Source of the DNA: Phallus indusiatus
Taxonomy: Eukaryota; Basidiomycota; Agaricomycetes; Phallales; Phallaceae
Direction: 5' to 3'
Assembly: GCA_027605045.1 (NCBI GenBank)
Contig: JAQFWX010000008.1
Location: 868,001-932,000, forward strand
Length of the DNA: 64,000 nt
The notes under the pieces are model-generated. The model was not told the DNA's origin. It did not search any database and saw nothing but the letters and a program-made list of their open reading frames with translations. The translations under genes were made by a program, and so were the position numbers. Positions 46,942-58,023 of this stretch are shown in pieces (position 1 is the first letter of the stretch; each line of letters starts with the position of its first letter).

Positions 46942-48246
46942 TGGGTAAAGAAAGGTGTTTGAAGCCCAGTGGGATCTTAGGTGAAAATATATGGAAAATT
47001 CAGACGCCTACAAACCGTCGCGAATTCGCGATATCATTCTTCACAAGTCCGGAGTTAGACCTTGAAAAGAACCAATTTTCAAATACACTCAATATCACAA
47101 TCCGAATTGACATACATACTTTCATTAAAGGAACAGGTCAAGTGAGGGGGTGGTACATCACATGCCTGATGGACCACGGCAGTTAATATGAACTATATTT
47201 ATGAGCTGTCAATGCACGTCAAGGGCAAGAAGAACATTCTCCGCTCCAGCAGGATTCTTCCTGTCACTGAGAGGCAAAGTGTAACTCAATTGACTTTGAA
47301 ATGCGTATGGTGAGAAAGTCCGGTAGAAATACTTACCCAAAGCTGATGTTGAAGCATTAATCGTCCCATGCTAATATACTAGAAGGTTCAGTGTAATCAA
47401 CTGACAGGATCCCTCTATTCAGTTTGTATTCAACACAAGAAGGGAAGTTCGGAGATCTAAAATCGCCTGTGGAGTCATTAACAAGTGTCGTAAGGGATAG
47501 GAAATTCTTTCTACCAATAATTTATGCAATCCAATATACGCAGCGAAGCTGATATCGTTTACGTTACTTACTGACAAGAAATACGCAAATCAATGGCTAT
47601 GATAGGCTATGATAAGGTTCAAAGATTGTTTGTACTTGTTGCCGCTATGTCGGAGCTTGAACTTGAAGCACCTCCGATACAGAACTCCACTGAGAATCCG
47701 ATTTTTAATGAACGAGTCGGTAGAGAACGCAATCTCAGATCAAGTTTATGGGAATACACGCTGAGTCGACAGTATCGTAGTGGTCTTGCCCCCCTTGTAC
47801 GATGTTACAACATTAGACGTCAACGAACAGCTGCGCATTCTACATATTTCTAGTCCAAAGCAAGCTAAGAACGCATCCCTTGGTCACATGGACGCGTCGG
47901 TCAACTTTCAAAAGCGAATTTTTAGGACGTTTGTGGTCTCAATACCGATGCCGTTCACAGCACACACTCAGCACCGGAGAACCTCTTGCCAATTGGATTG
48001 TAGAGATTGTGTGGCTAAGCTTAAGCTTGGGGGAAAGCGTTTCTAGCCTTGTAGATTTAACAAAACACGGCTATCAACTCAAACTGTCATTCAAGCCTCC
48101 CGAAGGCGATGCATGAGGTTCCTTGACAGGTATAGCCTGGGGAAAGCGCGCATCTGAGGCATACAAAAAGCGTTGATATTATAGGAGGTCGAATTGTTCT
48201 ATAGATAAGTGTGGCACTCTACATACACACAGTTTGACTCCAGGAT
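46942..48246. other. Carboxypeptidase C promoter and flank of array copy 4
   Basis: About 250 bp of shared carboxypeptidase promoter repeat are followed by roughly 1 kb without a recognisable gene. The last 150 bp are a type II array promoter (AAGCGCGCATCTGAGGC and following) that resembles those of copies 2, 5 and 7. Open frames of 60-90 codons here have no known features. Confidence 0.45.
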
Positions 48247-51089
48247 ATGCTCGTTTTTCGGAAGAAAGAATCTCTTAACCCTGAACATAAGGTCATGCAT
48301 GTTATGCAAAATGAAGCAGACTGGGTATCTGATGCCTTTCGAATCGCTGAATTGGCTAGTGCCGCGGGGGGGCTTCTGCCATTCCCATATTTAAAGGGTG
48401 CAGCTGATCTAGTCATAACTCTACTGAAGCCTATTCAAGTGAGTCAATCATCAATCATTCGATAAATGAAACTTGACTTGAAGCGCTGATGAAAATCAGC
48501 AAATGCAACAAAACCAAGATGGTTATAAGATTTTAACAGTCAACGTCACGACTATTCTCCAAATACTCCACGAAGAGATCAAAAAAGATCCCGAAACGGT
48601 GTCGTCGAATCACTTTGGAAAAGACTGCGAAGCCTTTTATCGGTATGTAGTTTTGCATGTATAAATATATGGAGGCTTGTACTTATCACCCTGAAATAGC
48701 TATTTACAGCTTATTTTAAATGACCTTCAGTCACTCAAGAACAAACCGGAGAAATCAAGACGCCTTCGCAGATATTTCACAGCTGATCGTGAAAAAGATC
48801 GCTTAGCACGTTATCAGAAACAAATAGAAGAGTTTCGGGACAATCTCTTGGTGCGCACAAATTCATTTGACGGGGCTTTTAATCTCATTCTGGTCTCATA
48901 TTTAGCTTAGGGGAATCATACGCCTGCAAATAAGCGGCAATACAGACGACACGACCTCTCATGTAAGTCGGATTGATCGTCTGAGCTCTGAAGTCTAATT
49001 ATAGCCAGTTCGAAAAAGTCAGACTCGGCGATTTAAACGTGCTTAGGAGCAGCTCGAACGGGCAAGTTGAACACTGGGAAGCCCGATGGAGACACGAGAC
49101 TCAAACAAGGATGGTTCGTGTCTACAAAGGCAAGAATGCTAATCCCGTAAGTAGTATAAATCATACTACCACTCACCTTTTGCCATATTAATCTTATATT
49201 TAACAGAAATTCAAAGCAGAGAAAGAATGGTACTCGCGATATCGGTAATTCACTTGTCTCTTGTGGACTAGTTACAAACAGTAACTCATTCGATTCATAC
49301 AAGGCATCCAAAACTAATGCAGTTATTCGGTTTAATTGTGTCCAACGACAGCCCTGGTCTCGTATTCCACAACTGTTCGCTTAATCGCCCCCTTTAGAAA
49401 CCAAACTCAAGACTTACTTTTACATGCGTATATGTAGCGTGGTGTATTCTGGGTGAAGAATACTGTCAAGGATTCGATGAGTTATTGCATCTATGCGTAG
49501 ATGATCACCGTTTAGTGAGCTGCCATGTTATTGACGGTAATTTTTTTAAACCAGGCTATGCCAGGGAACATCCTATTCTGTGAGTTAAAATCAATCATAA
49601 TCTCATCCATTGCTTGTATCTCATCATCTGCCTTATGCTGAAAGGAAGGCTTACATTACTTGGCTACCAATATATCTCACCACGCCTATCTCTCATGGCA
49701 GAATCCGTCATTCTTTTTCACGTATGTCGGTTTCAAAGATCGTGAAGATGGGTATCTTGGCCGTTATTATGTGAATCTTTTGGACGGATCTGGGGTAATT
49801 GCATTTGTTAGTTCAGTTCTCTCGTTTTGAGGTGCATGGCAAAAATTACCTTGTATATCAATATTAGGAATGGTCGCCGAAGATTCTACAGGATGTCCCT
49901 ACTTATCAGTGGCATTCTACAGCTATTGACAATAAACCTCATGAACTGGCAAAGATTATCAAAACGCTGGATTCGCCAGAAAGGTCTAGTACTCTTCCGG
50001 ATCCATTGTCCTTATGGAATTTGTATGGTGCAATACGTATTAATCTTTGGCAGGACGTCCCCGCGCCAGCATATTCTGTTTATATCGGTGACATTTTATT
50101 AGCTGATAAACACAACGATCGACTTGGAGTTTCGAATGCAGGTCTATTGGGGTTTGTCCCATGTGAAGAACCATCATCATGGGACTGGACCGTTCGTGAT
50201 GAAAAGTTGCATACGTACTTCAAAACGACGAACAGGTTGGCTGTCGATGATTGCGGTGAATGTTTCAGGTATTGCCTATTTCCCATGATGTAGCAGCACA
50301 GAACGCTAATTTTATCGTAATACTTTTAGGATTCGCGTTCCTGTGGATAAAGCAGGCGTCTCGACTACGGAAGATCTCCAAACGGTGGTGATTGAATATG
50401 ATATTCTATATTCGGATCGTGCGGCTTGGGAACGATTGACTCGTGCATATGTCAGCCAAGTTGGCTACTTGTATGCAAAAATCGATGGAATGCAGATCTT
50501 CAATAGAGTTTGCACCGGTGCGTCAATTTTACACAGGCTGTGGTCATTATAGAAGATTATAAGTAAATGATCTCCTTAGTTACTGGGTTCTCGTGGCACC
50601 TCCAGATTCCTAAGAGGCTCAAATGTCCGACTGAAGCTTTCGAGCATAATGAATTATACTTCTTTATTTCCAAACCATCAGTACACGATGAAACACCGGA
50701 TACGTACTGGTCTCTTGATCCTTCTGGATCCGAAAGATTGGCTCGTTCCAATACCGACACCCTCGGTTTCGATCCCAAATTGTTTAGCATTCAAATTCAT
50801 CGAACCCTCCGTGTTTTCTATGTTTACAGACACGACTTTGAGTTACTTTGGGATGCCCATGTGGTGTCAAACGTCGATCCAAAAAGCAATAAAGCAGCTC
50901 ATATGTTGGGTCTTCCTTTGATTCAGCCTAGATTCCGCGATGTATCAGACAGTGAGCTTACTCCAGTCGTATCCGATACATCAACTGAGTTTCATTTTGA
51001 AAGTTTTCAGGGATATCGCTCTTATTGGGGAGGATGAAGCAGAGTCGGTCGATGTTCCTGGGAACGTTTCACCTGACATTCAAACTTGA
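48247..51089 (+). CDS. MLKL/HeLo-like 4-helix domain plus pseudokinase-like protein, array copy 4
   Basis: A short N-terminus (MLVFRKKESLNPEHKVM) leads into ADWVSDAFRIAELASAAGG and LLPFPYLKGAADLVITLL, then MQQNQDGYKILTVNVTTIL. The N-lobe keeps MVRVYK and AEKEWYSRYRHPKLMQLFG. The following exons match copy 3: EEYCQGFDELLHLCVDDHRL, a 15-nt exon at 49565-49579 (GTSYS), EGLHYLATNISHHAYLSW, SLWNLYGAIRINLWQDVPA, VTGFSWHLQIPKRLKCP. The tail is VSDIFRDIALIGEDEAESVD to the stop at 51087-51089 (SPDIQT), without the retroelement extension of copy 3. The promoter is type II. All exon phases I checked are consistent. Confidence 0.75.
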
Positions 51090-51795
51090 GGTATTTACAA
51101 TAGCCGGAGGCCCGTCAATATCTTTTTTCTCTTCTTATCAACCATATGTATATTTCATCTTTATTCTAAGTATTGTGGGAAGAATATCCTGGCCCGTATC
51201 GCGGTCACAATTTGAGACGTGTGATAGTGTTGAGCGTGAAACTTTTGCTAATGGATTCGTATTCTACGAATATAACCTTAAGGTCGTACTGGCTAACCCT
51301 CTGTGCAGGTCTCAGTATACATATCGCACCCCCTGGTAGACACTTTAATTCAAGTAAACTACAAGGACATCGCCATGAGCCTTGAATCTTGTATAGAACC
51401 GTCTATCAAATGGTTCACATTATGGTTATTACACAAATGTTTAGTTTGCGAGCCTGGATTCTCTAATTTATATCTTGTGTGCTGCATAAGTATGCTATAG
51501 ATTAACATCCGGACCCGAGGTTTTTGTTAACTGTTTAAATCTTTGTCGCACGTCCCCGAGTCATCCCTTGATATCGTCACCGTTTGCAGCTAAGCACTCA
51601 GCACAGGAGAAGACTAGTTACATAAGTAAGCGCTTCAAATCCACCACACTTGAACGCCACTACCAACCTTGCAGAGGCGATGCACGAAATTCGTTGACAG
51701 GCATAGCCTGGAGAAGAATGCATGTTTATATCTTGAAAAGCGTTGATATTCTATAGTGTCGCACACCATGGCACACAACAATTAGTCACCAGGGT
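51090..51795. other. Intergenic between array copies 4 and 5
   Basis: 3' flank of copy 4 with partial similarity to other array 3' flanks (GACATCGCCATGAGCCTTGAA resembles 22355-22375), then the type II promoter of the decayed copy 5 from about 51650. No gene. Confidence 0.45.
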
Positions 51796-53235
51796 ATGCT
51801 CGCTTTCCGGAAGAAACGATCTCTTAACGTTAACCCCCAGTAATAATAATAGGGCCATACCCGTAATACGGAATGAAAGTGACTGGGTATCCAATGCTTT
51901 CCGGGTTGCTGAATTGGCTAGTGCGGCCGAGCCGCCGGGGGGCTTCTACCATTCCCATATCTGAAGGGCGCAGCAGAGTCAGGCATGACACTACTCAAGC
52001 CTATTAAAGTGAGTCAGCCATTGAGTATGGAACTTAACTCGTAAGTGCTGATGAGTTTAAATCAGCAAATGCAACAAATCAAGACGGTTACAAGACTCTA
52101 ATCAATGTCACAACTATGCTCCAATTACTCCATGGAGAGATCAAGAAGGGTTCCGAAACCGTGTTCTCGTTCAATTATTTGAACAGGATTGTGAAAATTT
52201 TTTTACCGGTATGAGATTCTGCCGTAATAGATATATCAGGGCTTCGGCTCACTGGTCTGAATCTGTTCAAATAGATACCTAGAAAATATCTCAAACGACC
52301 TCAAGTCGCTTAATATTGAACCAGAGAAATTAGCTCGAATGGGCAAATTGAGCACTGGGAAGTCGGATGGAAACAAGAGAGTCAGACGCGGATGGTTCGC
52401 GTTTATAGAGGCGAGAATGCTATCCTCGTACGTGATACCAAGAAATACTATTGTTTCTTTTCGCTATGTTAATCCTATACTTTTTTTACAGAGATTCAAG
52501 CAGAAAAAGAATGGCACTTGTGATATCGGTAATACACTAGTGTCGTCTGAAATAGCTATAAAGAATAGCTCAATCTTCATGCAAGTCATCCGAAAATGAT
52601 GCAGCTATTCGGTTTGCTCACGTCCAAAGAAAGCCCCGGTCTCGTCTTTCACAATTGTTCGTATCCAACCTTTAAGAGATCAAAAAAATTAACATTATAT
52701 GACATATATAGCGTGGTGTATTGGGGACATCCTATTAGCTGGAAAACACAATGGTCGTCTTGAGGCTTCAAATGCAACTGTATTCAGGTTCATTCCATGC
52801 GAAGAACCATCAGTGACCTGGTTCGTTTGTGATAAAAAGTTGCATACATACTTCAGAACGGCGAATAGACTGTCTATCGAAGGTTGTAGCGGCGAGCATT
52901 TCAGGTATGGCATACTTTCACCCATTATGTAACGGCAACGAGAACCAGATTTATCGCAACGGTTTTAGGACTTGCCTTCCTGTGGATATAGCACGTGTCT
53001 CGGCTACCAAGAATCTCCAAACATTAGTGATCGAATACGATATTTTTTATCGGATCATGCTGCTTAGGAACGATTGACCCGTGTATATGTCAGTCAAGCT
53101 GGTTACTTACATGCAAGAATCAATAGATTATGCACTTTTAATAGATTTTGCGCCGGTATGTCGGTTTTATTGTCATAGAAGATTCTATGAGGATGTTGAC
53201 TCCATAGTGACTGAGTTCTCGTGGCACGTCGAAAG
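51796..53235 (+). pseudogene. Array copy 5, decayed
   Basis: It starts like copy 4 (MLAFRKKRSLN) but runs into three in-frame TAA-type stops at about 51839. Exon 1 then continues out of frame (SDWVSNAFRVAELASA). At about 52320 sequence from exon 3 is joined directly to exon 5 (ARMGKLSTGKSDGN in a shifted frame), so the exons between are deleted. At about 52720 the WCI exon is fused to GDILLAGKHNGRLEASNATV, removing the whole C-lobe region. The last recognisable piece is VTEFSWHV. Multiple deletions, frameshifts and stops make it non-functional. Confidence 0.88.
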
Positions 53236-53415
53236 GGGTATCATACGTCCACAAAGAAGTAGCAATACAGATAAGACAGCCTCTCATGTGAGTTAAACCT
53301 CGGAATTCTGAAGTCCTCCGAGAAATCAGCCAGCTTGGAAAGGTCCGACTTGTTGATCTAAACTTGCTTAGAAGTACCTCGAATAGGCAAGTTGGACGTG
53401 GGATACCGAAGTATC
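53236..53415 (+). pseudogene. Second array fragment fused to copy 5
   Basis: Directly after VTEFSWHV comes sequence of exon 4 (GIIRPQRSSNTDKTASH, donor GTGAGT) and the start of exon 5 (a GKVRLVDLNLLRSTSNRQV-type reading). In an intact gene these lie well upstream, so a separate copy's middle has been joined here, presumably by unequal recombination. Confidence 0.75.
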
Positions 53416-54032
53416 CTCTTGTCATTTAACTCGAACGTGCTGCACAGAAGTGACTGCATTTAAAATGCGCGCTTGCCCTCAAACAAACGTAGTACTATCA
53501 GTGGCTTGCGATAGGCTACTCTAGTACTACCGTGTGGCTGTCATGGTGAATGAAGACAGTATTGAAATACGAACATCCTTTAAGTTTGCTTTCCAAAGAA
53601 TATCGATGTGTTCACTGGAGTATGTAATATATTGAGACGTGTAACAAAAGCACTTGCAAGTTGTAAAGACCACGGGTGTTGCATCCTTTGTAAAGCACAT
53701 AGTAAATCTATCTTAAAAACGCCCACACTCTTTGAACATATCATGTTTTTCATTCAAAGCGCGAGCGAACCTCTTAGTGACCTTTGCTTAACCGACAATA
53801 GTGATCGGCGGAGGGCTTTTTCTTCACAACCTGGAAGAATCAAATCAACAATAGTTCACGGCGACGACGAAGATATTTTCCCTGCAATAAAACATACATG
53901 CATTGGACAAAAAGGATAAGATATTGTCAGGCACGCGGAAAACATCAGATAAAGATAATCTCGACCTATAGTCGTGAATGCAACTCCTGCAATTGTAAAC
54001 GCCTTGTAAAGTTTAAGGTTAGGTGAAAAGCT
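53416..54032. other. Intergenic, no gene recognised
   Basis: About 600 bp between the decayed copy 5 and the 3' end of the inverted copy 6. One 103-codon plus-strand frame (53608-53919) contains no recognisable motif and I do not call it a gene. Confidence 0.4.
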
Positions 54033-56887
54033 CTACTCAATCTCACGAGCAATCACTGATTCATCTGCTTCGTCCTCTGCTGTATGATAGTATTCAGAGA
54101 GGCTATCCGTATCTTTATCAGAACCTTGCAAAAGTAGAAAATTAATCCAGCAATCATGATTCAGGTAGGCTCACCGTTGGATGCATTGCCTGGTTCAGGT
54201 TGAATAGGACAAACTAAAGGGAGACCTAAAATATGGGCGGCTTCATCACTTTCTGGACTGATACCCAACACAGCGTGAGCACGCTGGATAAACTCAAAAC
54301 CATCAGCACCAATACCAAGGACACGGAGGGTTCGATGAATTTGAACTTTAAATGAGTTTGAATCGAAACCGAGGGTGTCCATATCAGAACAATATAGTCT
54401 CCCGGACTCCGAAGGATCAAGAGACCAGTATGTATCCAGTGTTTCATCGTGCACTGCTGGTTTTGAAAGAAAGAAGTATAACTCTTGATACTCAAGATTT
54501 TCAACCGAACACCTGAGCCTGGAAGGCATCTGAATGTGCCACGAGAATCCAGTAACTACAGTGGCCGTATATTTGGATAAAATCATCTTCACAATGACAC
54601 GATAGTAGTGGAATTGGCGTACCAATGCAGGCCTTACTAACACAAACCTTACTAGACTCGTGCGTTCCATCGATTCTTGCAAGTAAGCAGCCAATTTGGC
54701 TAACATATGCGCGAGTCAATTGTCCCCAGGCAGCACGATCCGAATATCTAACATCGCATTCAACCACCACTGTCTGGAGATCGTCGGTAACGGAAATCCT
54801 TGCTGTGTCTACAGGAACGCGAATCCTGAAAACACTAAAGTTAATATTCAGTGCTGTTACACGATGGGGAACATGCTATACCTAAAATGTTCACCACAAT
54901 CTTCGACGGTCACTTTTGTATGCAATATTTCGTCACGAACTAACCAATCCGATGATGATGGTTCTTCGCATGGAAAAAACCCTAATATAGCTGCATTCGA
55001 AGCGTCGAGTGTATCGTTGTGTTCATCAACCAATAGAATGTCACCAATGTAGACTGGATATGCTGGTCCGGAAACATCCTTCCATGTAAAGACATCTGAG
55101 GCACCATAAATATCCCATAAGAAAGAGGGGTCCGAAGGAACATTCGACTTTTCGGACAAATGCAGCACGTCTACTCTTTCCATAATCTTGGCCAATTCCT
55201 CTTGAGATATCATGCTAATACGCATCCTCTGCCACTGAGCAGCAGGGACGACTTGTAGAATATTTGGCGACCATTCCTGAATTCACAATAATAATTTTTC
55301 ATGTGTTTAGAGATGAGAAAAATGAACTAACAAATAAGACAAGCCCGCGTCCGTCTAGAACGTTCACATAACCAGAGGCAAGATATCCATCCTCACGGTC
55401 TTTGAACCCGATAAACGTGCGAGAGAATGACAGATCCCGCCAAGATAAAATGGCATGATGAGATAGACTTTCTCCCATGTATTTTAAGCCTTCCTGCAAG
55501 CAGAAGGCGAACAATCAGGTACTACAATCAGTGGAGTCATAGTCGGTTCAGGCTCACATTTAGAAACGACCTCTGAGATGTATTTGTGAATAAAATTCCA
55601 TCAGATATTGTGACAACTCACTGCATGACGCCTATCTATGTACCGACCTAAAGCATCGCCTAATCTTGGATTGAATTGATCAAACGGAATAGACCACGCT
55701 ATTCATGTATATAAGTTTGAAATTTCATTCCGTGAAATGACATAAACGAACGGTTGTGAAAAACAAGGCCAGGGCTTTCCTTCGATATGATTACACCAAA
55801 CAGTTGCATCACATTTGGATAACTTGCGCGAAGAATGAGCTACTGTTTATAACCTATGTCATAAGAGGCGAGTGTATTACCGATATCGTGAATACCACTC
55901 CTTTTCTGCTTTAAATTTCTATTGAAAATAAAACAGTATAGCAAAAAAGGAGCAGTATTTTTACCACGCACGGAAATCGTATTCCCACCTTTGTAGACAC
56001 GGACCATTCGTGTCCGACTCTCTTGTTTCCATTGGACTTCCCAGTGTTCGACTTGTCCATCCGAGTTATTCTTGAGCACTTTTAGATCACCCAGTCTAAT
56101 TTTTGCGAACTGCCCACTTTCAGAAGACTTCAGAACACAAACAAACAAACCAACTTACATCAGAGTCCGTCTCCTCTGTGTTGTTGCCCATTTGGAGACG
56201 TATGACACCCCTGAGCTAGATATAGAACTGGAATGAAACCAAGATCTGCGTCACATATATTCGTGCGCACCACAAGATTGTTCCGAAACTCTTCTATCCG
56301 TCTCTGATAACGTGCCAATAATTCTTTTTCACGGTCAGCTGCGAAATATTTCCAAAGGAGTTTCGATTTATATGATTTATTGAATGATTGGAGATCGTTT
56401 GCGACGTGTTGTAAGTATCTGTTTAAATGGATTTAGATTGGTAAGTATCTCATGTGAGCAGAATTGCATACTGGTAGAAGTCTTCACAGCCTTTCTCGAA
56501 GCTATTAAATGAGTCGGACGCAATTTCATAATTCTTTTCAGTCTCCTCATGAAGTAATTGGAGAATAGTTGTAATTCTGACTGTCAGAGTCTTATAACCA
56601 TATTGATTTTGTTGCATTTGCTGATTTTCTATTAGTATTCATGAGTCAAGATCCAATGGCTGACTCACTTGGATTGGCTTTAGCAGAACCTTGACTAGCT
56701 CTGCTGCACCCTTTAAATATGGGAATGGTAGGAGACCCCCCACCGCACTAGCCAATTCAGCAGCCTGGAAGGCGTTAGATACCCAGTCGGTTTCACTCTG
56801 CATAATAGATACTGCTGTTGAAATTGATGCCTCATGTTCTTTCTGGGGGATAAAAGACCTTGTCTTCTGAAAAGTCTGAAAACCCAT
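54033..56887 (-). CDS. MLKL/HeLo-like 4-helix domain plus pseudokinase-like protein, array copy 6 (inverted)
   Basis: The only array member on the minus strand. The start chosen is MGFQTFQKTRSF at 56887; an upstream in-frame Met exists but is not shared with the other copies. Domains are SETDWVSNAFQAAELASAVGG, LLPFPYLKGAAELVKVLL, the N-lobe HWEVQWKQESRTRMVRVYKG and AEKEWYSRYRYPNVMQLFG, a 15-nt exon at 55558-55572 (RSFLN), EGLKYMGESLSHHAILSW, FIGFKDREDGYL, FLWDIYGASDVFTWKDVS, GEHFRIRVPVDTA, and VTGFSWHIQMPSRLRCS. The acidic end is EYYHTAEDEADESV with the stop at 54033-54035. It belongs with copies 1 and 2 in its C-terminal half and with 1 and 3 in its promoter. A 14-bp minisatellite lies 120-260 bp upstream. 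Confidence 0.74.
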
Positions 56888-57010
56888 ACCTGGAGATGGA
56901 TTGTGTTTATGGGGTAAACCGATTTGTGTCAATATTATCTATGTGTCAAACGTGCACTCGTTTTATACCTGTCAAGGAGAAACTGCCTCTGGGAACTGCA
57001 ATAAATGCTG

Positions 57011-57150
57011 TCCAAAACTAACCGCCAAAACTAACAAAAATCACCAAAACTAACTCACCAAAACTAACTCACCAAAACTAACTCACCAAAACTAACTCAC
57101 CAAAACCAACTTACCAAAACCAACTTACCAAAATTAACTTGCCAAAACTA
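57011..57150. repeat. 14-bp minisatellite, about nine units
   Basis: Consensus CACCAAAACTAACT in tandem; the central five units are nearly exact, while the outer units drift (CCAACTTA, TTAACTTG). It interrupts the type I promoter block of copy 6 and is absent at the corresponding place before copies 1 and 3. Confidence 0.85.
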
Positions 57151-57671
57151 TTGCACCGCCGTATACGTATCAAATGCGCGTGTGCCCGCGAACTGGACCG
57201 CATTGACTTTCCAAATTCCAATCAAATCATGATCACTGGCAAAGGCTTTTTCGATACTTGATTTGTGGCTGTGAACACCACAAGCACGAAGCAAAGACAT
57301 GCAACGAGAGACCTCGAGTATTGTGTCATTCTATAGCATATCCATTAGCAAACAGCCTACACTTTCAGACCGAACTTACCGCCATCATATTCTTTATTCA
57401 AAGCCTCGAGGAGGCACCGGAACAGCAACAGCAACAGCGTCACTTCACCTTCACGGCATCAGAATCCATCAAAGTTGATACTCATCGCAGAAGAGGTACT
57501 AGCGGTTTTGGAGTCATCCGTCCTGTTCGTCATTCTTATTATTCCAGTCCTTGGCACCATAACGCTCAGGCATGAGGCACCCTAAACCGCTTCCCCTCAT
57601 GATTCAGATCAATCATCAGTCCTCCCCTTTGAAAAACAACCATACCTAAAAGTTAATATCATGTGCGTGCG

Positions 57672-57699
<28 letters not shown>
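57672..57699. repeat. (GT)n microsatellite
   Basis: About 13 uninterrupted GT units in the intergenic region between array copies 6 and 7. Confidence 0.9.
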
Positions 57700-57702
<3 letters not shown>

Positions 57703-58023
57703 ATTACATGGACTAATGGCAAATTGACCTATCCACATAATCAGCGCGCTTTCCTGGACCTCAGGCTATGCCTGTCGATGAGCTTTGTGCATCGCGTCTG
57801 GCAAGGGGAAATGGCAGTTGCTGGGCCTCGAAACTTGAGGGTAAGCGTACATCTTGATGCACTGAATCGAACAACATCAACTACTTATGGCTGGGAGAAG
57901 CAATTATCAAATTATCAAATACAAGCAGCTTCCTAAGAGACGCAGAAAAAGCGCGCATTCGACATATATTAAAGCATCAATGTAGATCATTATATCAGAT
58001 CGTTGGTGCAGCACTTCACAAGT

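Larger units (their letters stand above)
56888..58023. promoter_or_regulatory. Head-to-head promoter region of array copies 6 and 7
   Basis: Copies 6 (minus) and 7 (plus) are divergent, with 1.14 kb between start codons. The left part (to about 57580) is the inverted type I block also found before copies 1 and 3, interrupted by a minisatellite. The right part, from about 57900, is a type II block shared with copy 2 (GCGCGCATTCGACATATATT). So two promoter classes meet here. A (GT)n run lies at 57672-57699. Confidence 0.55.

Noticed and set aside
53608..53919. 103-codon frame between copies 5 and 6
   Set aside because: No similarity to any known protein pattern and no relation to the neighbouring array sequence.
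57011..57150. CRISPR-like regular repeat
   Set aside because: The units are directly adjacent without spacers, in a eukaryotic promoter. It is a minisatellite.
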